A stretch of 64,000 bases of DNA from Pseudomonas gozinkensis (GCF_014863585.1 NZ_CP062253.1:1080501-1144500), one strand, 5' to 3'; positions 11,199 to 21,198 are shown, counted from the first letter of the stretch. Made by a program: numbers and translations. The notes: generated by a model not told the origin, from the letters alone.

Positions 11199-11507
11199 TC
11201 AGTCGCCAAGGTTATCGCTAACCGAGCCTTGTGCGCACCAACCGCAAGCAAAGGGTTGGCCTATTTTTTCAATACGTTGCGCGGCGTCCAGGACCCATGC
11301 CCGGGACTGCCAGGGCGGGAGGTGGCGCAGATGCTGCGTGTGGCCGCAGGACAGCTCGGCGACCCAGTGGCCGTCCTCGTCCTGATGGAATCCGGTGACG
11401 GTCACGGGCGCCAATCCGTCCCGTCTGTCCGGGTTCTGTTCGCTTTCGGGCAAATCCTTGTTTAGACTTGTCCGTTCTTCATTCTTATGCAAAAGGTCTC
11501 GCCCCAT
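11199..11507 (-). CDS. DUF3565 domain protein
   Basis: This small protein of about 102 residues or less has a C-terminal half matching DUF3565: ITGFHQD-like VTGFHQDEDGHWVAELSCGH, then HLRHLPPWQSRAWVL and a closing CGWC. The Cys/His pairs suggest a zinc-binding fold. The function is unknown. The only in-frame ATG choices are 11507 and one further upstream. The 11507 ATG overlaps the slyD start codon on the other strand (shared CATG), which leaves no room for separate leaders, so a later non-ATG start is possible. The domain itself is clear; the start is not. Confidence 0.7.
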   Translation of the reverse strand: MGRDLLHKNEERTSLNKDLPESEQNPDRRDGLAPVTVTGFHQDEDGHWVAELSCGHTQHLRHLPPWQSRAWVLDAAQRIEKIGQPFACGWCAQGSVSDNLGD

Positions 11508-11991
11508 GCTGATCGCCGCCAATAAGGCTGTCTCCATCGACTATACCCTGACCAACGACGCTGGTGAGGTCATCGACAGCTCCGCCGGCGGCGCTCCGCT
11601 GGTCTACCTGCATGGCGCAGGCAACATCATCCCGGGCCTGGAAAAAGCCCTGGAAGGTAAAGAAGTCGGCAACGAGCTGGAAGTTTCCGTCGAGCCGGAA
11701 GATGCCTACGGCGAATACGCCGCCGAACTGGTCAGCACCCTGAGCCGCAGCATGTTCGAAGGCGTTGACGAGCTGGAAGTCGGCATGCAGTTCCACGCTT
11801 CGGCGCCGGACGGCCAGATGCAGATCGTCACCATCCGTGATCTGGACGGCGACGACGTCACCGTCGACGGCAACCACCCGCTGGCCGGTCAGCGCCTGAA
11901 CTTCAAAGTGAAGGTCGTTGCCATCCGTGACGCCAGCCAGGAAGAAATCGCTCATGGTCACGTCCATGGCGAAGGTGGCCATCACCACTGA
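11506..11991 (+). CDS. slyD: FKBP-type peptidyl-prolyl isomerase SlyD
   Basis: The 161-residue cytoplasmic prolyl isomerase and chaperone has an FKBP domain split by an insert-in-flap domain (about 68-125), and a short C-terminal tail rich in His (HGHVHGEGGHHH) that can bind nickel. The tail is much shorter than in E. coli SlyD. The start is set by MLIAANKAVSIDYTL, the normal family N-terminus; the reading frame stays open further upstream but that part is not SlyD. A terminator lies about 30 bases after the stop codon. Confidence 0.94.
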   Translation: MLIAANKAVSIDYTLTNDAGEVIDSSAGGAPLVYLHGAGNIIPGLEKALEGKEVGNELEVSVEPEDAYGEYAAELVSTLSRSMFEGVDELEVGMQFHASAPDGQMQIVTIRDLDGDDVTVDGNHPLAGQRLNFKVKVVAIRDASQEEIAHGHVHGEGGHHH

Positions 11992-12020
11992 TTTTCTGCG
12001 CTAAGCTCAGAGAACTGGAG

Positions 12021-12042
12021 AGGCGCCCGAGGGCGCCTTTTT
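12021..12042 (+). terminator. Rho-independent terminator after slyD
   Basis: An 8-base stem AGGCGCCC/GGGCGCCT with a two-base loop is followed by TTTTT. Confidence 0.85.
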
Positions 12043-12113
12043 AGTCCGCGGCTGTCCTTGGTGGCCTCGCCAAGTGGCTGTTTCGAGTAGAACACGGGAA
12101 TCTGGAGTTCGTC

Positions 12114-12596
12114 ATGAGTGCTTTTCACGACCTTAAGTTGACAGCCCTGGATGGTCAGGAGCTACCGCTGGCACCCTTCAAGGGCCAAGTCGTGCTGGTG
12201 GTCAACGTCGCCTCCAAATGCGGCTTGACCCCACAGTACGCGGCGCTGGAAAACCTTTATCAGCAATACAAAGGCAAAGGCTTCAGTGTGCTGGGCCTGC
12301 CGTGCAACCAGTTTGCCGGTCAGGAACCGGGCAGTGAGCAGGAGATTCAGGAATTCTGCAGTCTCAACTATGGCGTGAGTTTTCCGTTGTCGAAAAAGCT
12401 CGAAGTCAACGGTCACGACCGTCATCAGCTGTACCGTCTGCTGGCGGGCGAGGGCGCGGAGTTTCCCGGTGACATCACCTGGAATTTCGAGAAATTCCTG
12501 CTCGGCAAGGACGGTCGGGTACTGGCGCGGTTCTCGCCGCGCACGGCGCCGGATGATCCTTCGGTGATTACGGCGATTGAAAAAGCCCTGAGCTGA
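12114..12596 (+). CDS. Glutathione/thioredoxin peroxidase (BtuE/Gpo family)
   Basis: The 160-residue cytoplasmic peroxidase reduces hydroperoxides. The family triad is visible: peroxidatic Cys36 (NVASKCGLTP), Gln70 (NQFAGQEPGS) and Trp123 (ITWNFEKF). It is a Cys rather than selenocysteine enzyme. A further Cys82 may resolve the sulfenate, in which case thioredoxin is the likely reductant. It has its own terminator. The slyD neighbourhood is the Pseudomonas norm. Confidence 0.94.
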   Translation: MSAFHDLKLTALDGQELPLAPFKGQVVLVVNVASKCGLTPQYAALENLYQQYKGKGFSVLGLPCNQFAGQEPGSEQEIQEFCSLNYGVSFPLSKKLEVNGHDRHQLYRLLAGEGAEFPGDITWNFEKFLLGKDGRVLARFSPRTAPDDPSVITAIEKALS

Positions 12597-12602
12597 AACA
12601 CG

Positions 12603-12632
12603 AAAATCGCAGCCCTCGAGCTGCGATTTTTT
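12603..12632 (+). terminator. Rho-independent terminator after glutathione peroxidase gene
   Basis: The stem AAAATCGCAGC / GCTGCGATTTT with a CCTCGA loop ends in a T run. Confidence 0.93.
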
Positions 12633-12752
12633 CGCCTGCCTTTTGACCCTTAATCATTCAGATCAATAGTGCTACCGGCCGTTTGAAACTCCGCATATTA
12701 TCGCCGTCATATGAATCGCATGCCCGTCGATCAATTTTTCGTGGAGCCTCCC

Positions 12753-13856
12753 ATGCCCGTGCAAGCCCTGTTCAAACCGTTTCAGCTCGGTGCCCTCGAA
12801 CTGCCGACCCGCGTGGTCATGGCGCCCATGACCCGTTCGTTCTCCCCGGGCGGCGTACCCAATTCCAAAGTGATCGAGTACTACCGTCGTCGCGCAGCGG
12901 CGGGTGTCGGCCTGATCATCACCGAAGGCACCACCGTCGGCCACCAGGCTTCCAACGGTTATCCAAACGTGCCGCACTTCTACGGTGAAGCCGCGTTGGC
13001 TGGCTGGAAGAAAGTCGTGGACGCGGTGCACGCCGAAGGCGGCAAGATCGTTCCGCAACTGTGGCACGTCGGCAATGTGCGCCGTCTGGGCACCGAACCG
13101 GACGCAAGCGTACCGGGGTATGGTCCGTCGGAAAAACTCAAGGACGGTCAGGTCGTGGTGCACGGTATGACCAAACAGGACATCCAGGACGTGATCGCAG
13201 CCTTCGCCCAAGCGGCGAAAGATGCCCAGAGCATCGGCATGGATGGCGTGGAAATCCACGGCGCCCACGGTTACCTGATCGACCAGTTCTTCTGGGAAGG
13301 CAGCAACCAGCGCACCGACGAATACGGTGGCAGCCTGGCCAACCGTTCGCGTTTCGCCATCGAGCTGATTCAGGCTGTGCGTACGGCGGTGGGCGAGGGC
13401 TTCCCGATTATCTTCCGTTTCTCGCAGTGGAAACAGCAGGACTACACCGCGCGTCTGGTGCAAACCGCCGAAGCGCTGGGTGAATTCCTCAAGCCGTTGT
13501 CCGACGCTGGCGTGGACATTTTCCACTGCTCGACGCGTCGTTTCTGGGAGCCGGAATTCGACGGTTCCGAACTGAACCTGGCCGGCTGGACACGCAAGCT
13601 GACCGGTAAGCCGACCATCACCGTCGGCAGCGTCGGCCTCGATGGCGAGTTCCTGCAGTTCATGGTCAACACTGACAAGGTCGCGCAACCGGCCAGTCTG
13701 GAAAAACTGCTTGAGCGTCTGAACAACGACGAGTTCGATCTGGTGGCGGTAGGGCGTGCGTTGCTGGTCGATCCGGACTGGGCGCAGAAAGTGCGCGAAG
13801 GCCGCGAGCAGGACATTCTGCCGTTCAGCCGTGAGGCGTTGATGACGCTGGTTTGA
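12753..13856 (+). CDS. NADH:flavin oxidoreductase, old yellow enzyme family
   Basis: The 367-residue FMN-dependent oxidoreductase is a TIM barrel. Family marks are MAPMTR near the N-terminus, the active-site HGAHGYLIDQFF with SNQRTDEYGGS following (about 170-200), and the C-terminal phosphate-binding region GSVGL plus VAVGRALLVDPDW. Relatives reduce activated alkenes or act on unknown substrates. ATG at 12753 follows GTGGAG at a good distance and gives the normal start; an in-frame ATG at 12711 is less likely. The 3' end overlaps the convergent glycosyltransferase gene by 32 bases. Confidence 0.9.
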   Translation: MPVQALFKPFQLGALELPTRVVMAPMTRSFSPGGVPNSKVIEYYRRRAAAGVGLIITEGTTVGHQASNGYPNVPHFYGEAALAGWKKVVDAVHAEGGKIVPQLWHVGNVRRLGTEPDASVPGYGPSEKLKDGQVVVHGMTKQDIQDVIAAFAQAAKDAQSIGMDGVEIHGAHGYLIDQFFWEGSNQRTDEYGGSLANRSRFAIELIQAVRTAVGEGFPIIFRFSQWKQQDYTARLVQTAEALGEFLKPLSDAGVDIFHCSTRRFWEPEFDGSELNLAGWTRKLTGKPTITVGSVGLDGEFLQFMVNTDKVAQPASLEKLLERLNNDEFDLVAVGRALLVDPDWAQKVREGREQDILPFSREALMTLV

Positions 13857-15021
13857 TCGTCGTGGGCGGCTTGTCGCGCAGGTCGCGGCAAGCCCCCATC
13901 AAATGATTTTCAAACTGTTCGACGATGGCCGCCCAACCCTGGCGGCTGGCGTGTTGGCGTGCGTTCAGGCGTACGCAGCGCAACCTTTCATCCTCTTCCA
14001 GCAGCCATGCCGCTGCCTCGCAGAACGCCTCTTCATCCCCGGGCATCGCCAGCACGCCGTTGTAACCATGGCGAATATGCTGGGCCGCAGCGGCCTGATC
14101 GTAAGCCACCACCCCAAGGCCCGAGGCCAGCGCTTCCAGCACGACGTTGCCAAAGGTTTCAGTCAGGCTCGGAAACAGAAACACATCCCCCGACGCATAG
14201 TGCGCCGCCAGCGCTTCGCCCCGTTGCGAGCCGCAGAAAATCGCCTCGGGCAGTTCCTTTTCCAGTGCCATTCGTTGCGGCCCGTCGCCGACCACGATCA
14301 GCTTCAGATTGCGCTGTGGATAAGTGCCGGCGAGCTTTTCGAAACTGCGCTTGAGCAGGCCGAGGTTCTTCTCCGGCGCCAGGCGTCCTACGTGAATCAC
14401 AGCAATGTCCTGCTCGCCAAGACCCCATTGCTCACGCAAGGCATTCAGGCGTTTGGCCGGGTGAAACAACTGACTGTCGACACCTCGCGACAGCAGCGCC
14501 AGGCGTTCGAAGTGCCGACGCTCCAGCTCCAGTCGCTGGCTGAAGCTCGGCACCAGGGTCATGGCCGAACGATTGTGGAACCAGCGCAGATAATGAGTGA
14601 GCAAGCGCGTCAGCAAACCCAATCCGTACTGGTGGGTGTATTGCTGGAAATTGGTATGAAAACCGCTGACTACGGCAATCCCCAGACGCCGTGCCGCGCG
14701 CAGTGCCGACAACCCGAGCGGACCTTCGGTGGCGATATAGAGCACGTCCGGGCGCTGGCGCGTCCAGCGTCGCAGCAGCTTGTGCATCGACGACTGACCC
14801 CATTGCAACCCCGGATACCCTGGCAACGGCCAGCCTCGACACAGCAACAACGAGTCATCTTCACTGCGCTGCGGATCGTCGGCCTGGCGCGGTCGCACCA
14901 GTTCCACCCGATGCCCGCGTGCGCGCAAACCGTCGCACAAGCGGCCAAGGGTATTGGCCACGCCGTTGATTTCCGGTGGGAAGGTTTCGCTGATGAGGGT
15001 GATATGTAGAGCTGTCGTCAT
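13825..15021 (-). CDS. Glycosyltransferase family 4 protein
   Basis: The 398-residue GT-B fold transferase starts ITLISETFPPEINGVANTL, the classic acceptor-side N-terminus of GT4 enzymes such as MgtA/SqdX glycolipid synthases. The C-terminal donor domain carries HVGRLAPEKNL and the E-x7-E motif TETFGNVVLEALASG (about 300-315). It probably glycosylates a lipid or other small acceptor with a nucleotide-sugar; the acceptor is unknown. I start at ATG 15021 (MTTALHIT), since the upstream ATG at 15045 adds a non-family stretch. The last codons overlap the OYE gene. Confidence 0.88.
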   Translation of the reverse strand: MTTALHITLISETFPPEINGVANTLGRLCDGLRARGHRVELVRPRQADDPQRSEDDSLLLCRGWPLPGYPGLQWGQSSMHKLLRRWTRQRPDVLYIATEGPLGLSALRAARRLGIAVVSGFHTNFQQYTHQYGLGLLTRLLTHYLRWFHNRSAMTLVPSFSQRLELERRHFERLALLSRGVDSQLFHPAKRLNALREQWGLGEQDIAVIHVGRLAPEKNLGLLKRSFEKLAGTYPQRNLKLIVVGDGPQRMALEKELPEAIFCGSQRGEALAAHYASGDVFLFPSLTETFGNVVLEALASGLGVVAYDQAAAAQHIRHGYNGVLAMPGDEEAFCEAAAWLLEEDERLRCVRLNARQHASRQGWAAIVEQFENHLMGACRDLRDKPPTTIKPASSTPHG

Positions 15022-15131
15022 GACCTCAGTGTCGGCTGAGGCCATGTCGTCGGTGTGACAGCTCTATGTTAAATTTATGAAGGTGTAGGTATTGCAGTTC
15101 AGATGGTATTGCTACTGATAACAGAGGATGT

Positions 15132-15995
15132 ATGTCGCAAAGTAATAAAATTGAAGAGTTCATGCAGAGGAATCAAAAGCACAAAGAGCATGACGTCGCT
15201 ATTTCGAAATGTTTGAAAGATACTCGAAAGGTTCTCGATGATTTGGATTTTGGTAGCTCTGATTTGCTGAGCTATATTCCAAAGGTTATGCTGAGCTTCA
15301 CGCTGCATAGCGTTTATCAGAATGTGGATGTAACGTTGTATGCGCTCAAGTCCCACGCGTACTCTACCGCTGAAGCCCTTTCAAGGGTGGCGATTGAACA
15401 TTCGGTAAATTTAATTTACCTGCTGAGTGAAAATACCAAGGAAAGAGGGATTTCCTTCATAAAATCCTATTTAGAGCGCACCGAGAAGGCGAGCTCGCAG
15501 TGGCAACGCCTGGCTGCAGATCAAGGTGACGAGACGGGAGAGGCGATAGCGTCGCAAAAAGCAGAAACCTGCCGGTTTTATCAGAAGTTATTTATTATTA
15601 ATCCCGGCTTGGAACACATACCGGGATGGCCTGTGAAAATTTTCGATCTTTTCAAGAGTGTCGGGCTGGAGGGGAGCTATCGCACAATTTATGCGTCGGG
15701 TTCAAATTCTGTTCATTCGTTGTCCGAAGATATTTTTAATATTTATCTGAATAATCATCCAGGGTTGCCGCGGGAAGTGGATATGAATGAAGCCAGTGAA
15801 GTGGAGCGGATGTCCTTTGCTGTGTTTCTCTCCATGTCCGCCGTTTATTTCTTTAACTTGGCAATAGTCGCGCTGGCGGTAAAAATGGAGGATGAAGTTG
15901 CCGCGGAAAGGATTGTTCAAGCCCGTGAGGAAATTGAGGCACTTTTAAGTCAGCATCACGAGGACCTCATTGAAGATCGAGGTCCTTTCACCTGA
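15132..15995 (+). CDS. Orphan A+T-rich gene, DUF5677-like protein
   Basis: The 287-residue protein is probably mostly helical. The N-terminus is charged and the core (about 60-110) has a YSTAEALSRVAIEHSVNLIYLL pattern. Near 200 there is a conserved-looking SNSVHS that recalls DUF5677/abortive-infection-associated families; this match is tentative. A hydrophobic helix at about 238-255 may be membrane-bound. Base use differs from neighbours: 23 of 60 bases are G or C at 15241-15300. It interrupts an otherwise conserved order (glycosyltransferase, cysZ, trxB), which suggests acquisition. The function is not known. Confidence 0.75.
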   Translation: MSQSNKIEEFMQRNQKHKEHDVAISKCLKDTRKVLDDLDFGSSDLLSYIPKVMLSFTLHSVYQNVDVTLYALKSHAYSTAEALSRVAIEHSVNLIYLLSENTKERGISFIKSYLERTEKASSQWQRLAADQGDETGEAIASQKAETCRFYQKLFIINPGLEHIPGWPVKIFDLFKSVGLEGSYRTIYASGSNSVHSLSEDIFNIYLNNHPGLPREVDMNEASEVERMSFAVFLSMSAVYFFNLAIVALAVKMEDEVAAERIVQAREEIEALLSQHHEDLIEDRGPFT

Positions 15996-16020
15996 AGATG
16001 CCATCGTCACCGAGTAGGGA

Positions 16021-16752
16021 TCAATTCCGGCGCTCACGCACCCAGAACAGGGTCGCGCCAGCCACGGCCGCCGGCATCATCAGGATGTTCACCACCGGAA
16101 TCAGCAACACCAGATAGACGATCCCGCCGAAGCTCATGCTCTGCCAGCGCTTCTGTCGCAGCCAGGCGAGCATCTCGTTCCAGCCCAGTTTGTGGTTGTC
16201 CGCCGGGTAGTCGATGTACTGGATCGCCATCACCCACACCCCGAACAGCAACCACAGCGGCGCGGCGACGATGTTCACCACCGGGATGAACGAGAGAATG
16301 AACAGGCCGATCGCCCGGGGCAGGAAGTAACCGAGCTTGCGCATTTCCCGGGCGAGGGTGCGCGGGATCATGGCGATCAGTTCGCCCCAGCTGAAGGCCG
16401 GGAAGTCGTCGGTGCCGCGCACCACCACTTCGACTTTCTCCGCGAGGAAACCGTTGAATGGCGCGGCGATGACGTTGGCCAGCATGGTGAAGGTGAAGAA
16501 CACCATCAACGCCACCAGCACCACGAACAGTGGCCACAGGATGTAACTGAGGAAACTCAGCCATTCGGGCAGCGACGGCATCAACGTGTCGACCCACAGG
16601 CTGAACTGGTGGCCGGCCAGATAGATCAATCCGACGAACAGCACCAGGTTGATGGCCAGCGGCAGCAGCACGAACAGGCGCAGGCCCGGGCTCAAGACCA
16701 GTTTGAGGCCTTCGCGCAGGTATTGCGGGCCGGACAGAACAGGGGCGGGCAT
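16021..16752 (-). CDS. cysZ: Sulfate transporter CysZ
   Basis: The 243-residue inner-membrane protein of the CysZ/EI24 family imports sulfate for the CysD/CysNC route encoded about 10 kb to the left. Four hydrophobic helical regions are visible (about 20-50, 65-100, 145-180 and 205-235), and the N-terminal [20 protein letters not shown] is typical. It is divergent from trxB. Confidence 0.92.
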   Translation of the reverse strand: MPAPVLSGPQYLREGLKLVLSPGLRLFVLLPLAINLVLFVGLIYLAGHQFSLWVDTLMPSLPEWLSFLSYILWPLFVVLVALMVFFTFTMLANVIAAPFNGFLAEKVEVVVRGTDDFPAFSWGELIAMIPRTLAREMRKLGYFLPRAIGLFILSFIPVVNIVAAPLWLLFGVWVMAIQYIDYPADNHKLGWNEMLAWLRQKRWQSMSFGGIVYLVLLIPVVNILMMPAAVAGATLFWVRERRN

Positions 16753-16888
16753 AAGGTGCTCCGAGCAAGGGAAAACGCGCCGACCTTACCGACTTTGCAG
16801 AACCTGTGAAAGCGCGGCAGCGGGATCGACATTCACTGTAACAAAGACGTCCATCTCGTCAGTGTGTCGGCATAGAGACCACCTATGA

Positions 16889-18025
<1,137 letters not shown>

Positions 18026-18032
18026 GAACGCA

Positions 18033-18072
18033 GGCACAAAAAAACCGGCCTATTGGCCGGTTTTTTTGTGCC
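18033..18072. terminator. Bidirectional Rho-independent terminator
   Basis: A long stem, GGCACAAAAAAACCGGCC paired with its complement around TATT, has A and T runs on both sides. It ends trxB and can serve minus-strand transcripts. Confidence 0.92.
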
Positions 18073-18098
18073 CGCTACTTTGCGGTAAATACTGTTCT

Positions 18099-18190
18099 CT
18101 GTGGGAGCGAGCTTGCTCGCGATGACGGCTTCACATTCAACTCATGTATTGACTGAAACTCCGCTATCGCGAGCAAGCTCGCTCCCACAG
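18099..18190. repeat. REPIN (paired REP sequences)
   Basis: Two facing copies of TGTGGGAGCGAGCTTGCTCG-type REP flank about 45 bases of unique sequence. The same pair occurs at 43275-43363 and 44745-44832, and in inside-out order at 60941-61001. It lies between trxB and hopJ. Confidence 0.92.
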
Positions 18191-18210
18191 GGATAGTGTT
18201 GTTTCGGAAT

Positions 18211-18549
18211 TTACCGACGGGTCAGGGGCTGCGCGGTGAACTTCACGCCGGCCAGACCGTGCTGGATCAGCGCACGGATATTGCCGTGATCGCTGCCTTC
18301 AGGCGTTGCCACGACCGAACGATAGTGCTCGCCGAACGCCAGCAGCGCTTCTTCATCGCTCAAGCCTTCCAGCAGCGCCAGACCCAATGTCTTGCACGAA
18401 CCTTCGTTCTGCCCGGCCGCGTTTTCCACGCCGCCGTTGTTGAACGCCTGAGGCTGGTAGTCGTAACCGGTGGCGATGAAGGACAAGGTGTCGGCAAAAA
18501 CGTGTTCGCCGCTCTTGAGGCGGGCACGCAGGGTGTTCAGGTCACTCAT
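18211..18549 (-). CDS. HopJ-family protein
   Basis: The 112-residue protein matches the HopJ family over its whole length, with AFNNGGVENAAGQNEGSCKT in the centre and FGEHYRSV towards the end. Although named after a P. syringae type III effector candidate, the family is widespread in non-pathogens and no secretion signal or type III gene is near, so a housekeeping cytoplasmic role is more likely. The start ATG overlaps the end of the DUF1244 gene by 8 bases, so the two are translationally coupled. Confidence 0.88.
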   Translation of the reverse strand: MSDLNTLRARLKSGEHVFADTLSFIATGYDYQPQAFNNGGVENAAGQNEGSCKTLGLALLEGLSDEEALLAFGEHYRSVVATPEGSDHGNIRALIQHGLAGVKFTAQPLTRR

Positions 18550-18838
18550 GGGTTTTTCCTTTGGCGAACGCCGCTTGTTGTTCGGCGCTGGCTTCTTGCT
18601 GATATTGGGCTTTCCAGTCGGCGTACGGCATGCCGTAAACCACTTCACGGGCATCGTCGAGGCTGACCTCGATCCGGCGCTCGTCGGCCTCGGCCTTGTA
18701 CCACTTGGACAGGCAGTTGCGGCAGAACCCGGCGAGGTTCATCAGGTCGATGTTCTGCACGTCCTTGCGGCTGTCCAGGTGGGCGACCAGCCGGCGGAAG
18801 GCGGCGGCTTCGAGTTCGAGGCGTTGTTGCTCGGTCAT
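18542..18838 (-). CDS. DUF1244 protein
   Basis: The 98-residue helical protein has the family core NLAGFCRNCLSKWYKAEA (about 38-55) with two Cys, and VYGMPYADWK near 70. The structure of relatives is known to be a small dimeric helical fold, but no function is assigned. ATG at 18838 (MTEQQRLELEAAAF) is the family start. It overlaps hopJ. Confidence 0.88.
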   Translation of the reverse strand: MTEQQRLELEAAAFRRLVAHLDSRKDVQNIDLMNLAGFCRNCLSKWYKAEADERRIEVSLDDAREVVYGMPYADWKAQYQQEASAEQQAAFAKGKTHE

Positions 18839-18906
18839 GATGGGCTCTGTGCAGTCAAATCGTGGCGCGGATGATAAAAGTCTGACGCCCGGAGCGCCAG
18901 ACACGT

Positions 18907-19278
18907 TCAGCGGCTGGCGGCGAGGGTGATCGACACCGACTCGGCAAAACGCAACGCATGCGGCTTGTCGACTTCGACTTCGGCGTACAGCACCGATTCG
19001 TTGGTCATCACCAGATCCAGCAGTTCCTGGGTCAGGCGTTCGAGCAGCGCGAAGCGGTTGCCTTCCACATGGGCGATGATCGCCTTGGTGATGGTGCGGT
19101 AGTTCAGCGCGTGGTCGATGTCGTTGTCACGCACCGCTTCCTGCGCGGCGTACAGGATGGTCAGGTTGATCAGCACATCCTGCTTGTTGAGGATTTCGTC
19201 CTCGTTGATCCCGATAAAGGTGCGCAGGCGCAGATCCTTGACCCGGATGCGCGCCATTCCCGGTTGAAGTTGTGGCAT
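18907..19278 (-). CDS. folX: Dihydroneopterin triphosphate 2'-epimerase
   Basis: The 123-residue FolB/FolX-family enzyme converts 7,8-dihydroneopterin triphosphate to the monapterin form. The T-fold core [19 protein letters not shown] and [15 protein letters not shown] are clear. Length and linkage to folE and folM favour FolX over the folate aldolase FolB. The start codon follows the folE stop codon with no gap, so it is the last gene of a folM-folE-folX operon making tetrahydromonapterin, the phenylalanine hydroxylase cofactor in Pseudomonas. Confidence 0.92.
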   Translation of the reverse strand: MPQLQPGMARIRVKDLRLRTFIGINEDEILNKQDVLINLTILYAAQEAVRDNDIDHALNYRTITKAIIAHVEGNRFALLERLTQELLDLVMTNESVLYAEVEVDKPHALRFAESVSITLAASR

Positions 19279-19839
19279 TTACTTGCTCCGTCCAATCAAT
19301 TGCAGGAACTCCTGACGGGTGTTGCTCGACTCGCGGAAGGCGCCGAGCATGACCGAGGTGTTCATGGTCGAATTCTGTTTCTCGACACCGCGCATCATCA
19401 TGCACATGTGCCGGGCTTCGATGACCACCGCGACACCGGCGGCATCGGTGACTTGCTGGACCGCCTCGGCGATCTGGCGGGTGAGGTTTTCCTGGATCTG
19501 CAGGCGGCGGGCGAACATGTCCACCAGCCGTGCGATCTTCGACAACCCCAGCACCTTGCCCGTCGGAATATAAGCCACATGGGCCTTGCCGATGAAGGGC
19601 AGCAGGTGATGTTCGCACAACGAATAGAGCTCGATGTCGGCGACGATGATCATCTCGTCGGTGTCGGAGGCAAACAGCGCGCCATTGACGATTTCGTCGA
19701 CGCTTTGTTCGTAGCCGTGACACAGATACTGCATGGCCTTGGCTGCCCGCACCGGTGTGTCGAGCAGTCCTTCGCGGTCAGGGTTTTCACCGAGACCGAT
19801 CAGGATCTCGCGGTAATTCTCGGGCAGGGAACGGGTCAT
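19279..19839 (-). CDS. folE: GTP cyclohydrolase I
   Basis: The 186-residue enzyme converts GTP to 7,8-dihydroneopterin triphosphate. Zinc ligands are present: Cys and His in [12 protein letters not shown] and the Cys of [14 protein letters not shown]. It is the middle gene of folM-folE-folX. In P. putida a folE gene is reported as light-induced; whether this copy is cannot be told here, but it lies less than 2 kb from the LitR-type regulator. Confidence 0.95.
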   Translation of the reverse strand: MTRSLPENYREILIGLGENPDREGLLDTPVRAAKAMQYLCHGYEQSVDEIVNGALFASDTDEMIIVADIELYSLCEHHLLPFIGKAHVAYIPTGKVLGLSKIARLVDMFARRLQIQENLTRQIAEAVQQVTDAAGVAVVIEARHMCMMMRGVEKQNSTMNTSVMLGAFRESSNTRQEFLQLIGRSK

Positions 19840-19861
19840 GGAGCATCCTCGCGGGGGCGTA

Positions 19862-20572
19862 TTACTTGACGTGCCGCCCGCCGTTGACGGTCAGGGTCGT
19901 GCCGGTGACATACGGGTTGTCGAGCAGATAACGCAGGCTCTGATAAATCACTTCGCTGCCGGGTTCGATACCCAGCGCGGACTTGGCCAGCGCCTTGGCG
20001 CGGTATGCCGCGTCGTCGTCGGGATTGAACAATAGCAGGGCTGGCGCAATGCCGTTGACCTTGATTGCTGGCGCATAGCGCGCTGCGAAGGACAACGTGA
20101 GACTGTCGAGCCCGGACTTGCTGGCGCAATAACCGATGTGTTTGCTGCTGCCCTTGCGGGTGACGTCATCGCTGATGTGGATGATGTCGGCAGGACTCGA
20201 ACGTTGCAGCAGTTCGGCGCAATGCAGGTTGATCAGGTACGGCGCCAGCATGTGAATGTTGAACATCCGGCTGAAGGCTTCGGCTTCGCCGTCGTCGGTT
20301 TCCGCCAGCCACTCCGAGGCGTTGTGCACGATGGCGCGCAGGCTGTCGGTGTGGGTCTTCAATTCTTTGATGAACGCGAGGATCGAGGCCTCACTGGAAA
20401 AGTCCGCGTGCAACCCGATGGCGCCCAGATCCCGCAACGTCTTCACACCCGGTCGTTCGCTGCGGTAGGTGAAGATCACCCGATGACCGTCTTCCAGCAG
20501 ACGCTGCGCACAATGCAGGCCGATCCGCTGGCCGGCGCCGGTAATGAGGATGGGAGCTGTGGGAGAAGTCAT
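19862..20572 (-). CDS. folM: Dihydromonapterin reductase
   Basis: The 236-residue short-chain dehydrogenase reduces dihydromonapterin to tetrahydromonapterin (and dihydrofolate weakly) with NADPH. The N-terminus [15 protein letters not shown] is the FolM/PTR1 nucleotide-binding form, the catalytic YCASK is near residue 150, and [15 protein letters not shown] closes the protein. It is 22 bases upstream of folE in the same direction. Confidence 0.92.
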   Translation of the reverse strand: MTSPTAPILITGAGQRIGLHCAQRLLEDGHRVIFTYRSERPGVKTLRDLGAIGLHADFSSEASILAFIKELKTHTDSLRAIVHNASEWLAETDDGEAEAFSRMFNIHMLAPYLINLHCAELLQRSSPADIIHISDDVTRKGSSKHIGYCASKSGLDSLTLSFAARYAPAIKVNGIAPALLLFNPDDDAAYRAKALAKSALGIEPGSEVIYQSLRYLLDNPYVTGTTLTVNGGRHVK

Positions 20573-20628
20573 GTACGGCTCGCGTCGAAGTCAGAGCAAA
20601 AACTATAACAGCGACGCGAGCGACGGCT

Positions 20629-21198
20629 TCAGCGATTTTGCGCGGAGGGTGCGGCAGGCAGCGGGCGTGCCGGGGCAGGGTTGAGCCAGCCGGCCAGCAG
20701 GCGGGTCGACAGCGGGATGAAGAAGTAGACCATCAACGGGGTCAGGCACAGCGTGCTGACGAAAACCTTCGGCAACAGGCTCATTTCAGCGAGCAGCGGG
20801 CCCAGCACGAAATTGAACAGCAGCGACACCGGGAAGAACGCCACCCAGATCGCCACGGCCTGTTTCCAGCGCGGTGGGCGATGGCCGGCAGCACCGAACC
20901 AGCCTTCGATTCCGCTGACTCGATGTTCCGTGGGGTGAGCAAACAGATCGCTGCCGCGGGCCAGCCACGCCGTGCGCGATGCCGAGTGTTCCCAGGCGTG
21001 CAGGGTCTGTTCGTCGACGAAGCGGAAAATGATCTGGAATTCATCGTCGCCGGGAGGCGGGGCGAGTACGCCGGAGCCGAGGTAACCGGGGAAGTCGGTG
21101 GCCAGTTGTTCGCCTTCTCGCAACCAGGCGATCAGATCCTGATAACGACCATTGGCAACACGACGCGCGACCATCAGCGTGACGGGGGAAGTAGACAT
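20629..21198 (-). CDS. Antibiotic biosynthesis monooxygenase (ABM) domain membrane protein
   Basis: The 189-residue protein has an ABM domain at about 5-100 (VTLMVARRVANGRYQDLIAWL; FVDEQTLHAWEHSASR) followed by two or three membrane helices (about 120-180) and a Pro/Ala-rich tail. The ABM-plus-membrane layout is common in Pseudomonas, with no settled role; the ABM fold is also used by quinol monooxygenases and haem-degrading enzymes. ATG at 21198 starts the domain. It is co-directional with folM, 57 bases upstream, and divergent from the MerR-type regulator. Confidence 0.85.
   Translation of the reverse strand: MSTSPVTLMVARRVANGRYQDLIAWLREGEQLATDFPGYLGSGVLAPPPGDDEFQIIFRFVDEQTLHAWEHSASRTAWLARGSDLFAHPTEHRVSGIEGWFGAAGHRPPRWKQAVAIWVAFFPVSLLFNFVLGPLLAEMSLLPKVFVSTLCLTPLMVYFFIPLSTRLLAGWLNPAPARPLPAAPSAQNR

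Noticed and set aside
18211..18549. HopJ as a type III secreted effector
   Set aside because: No secretion signal or type III genes nearby, and the protein is coupled to a housekeeping-like DUF1244 gene in a family common to non-pathogens.
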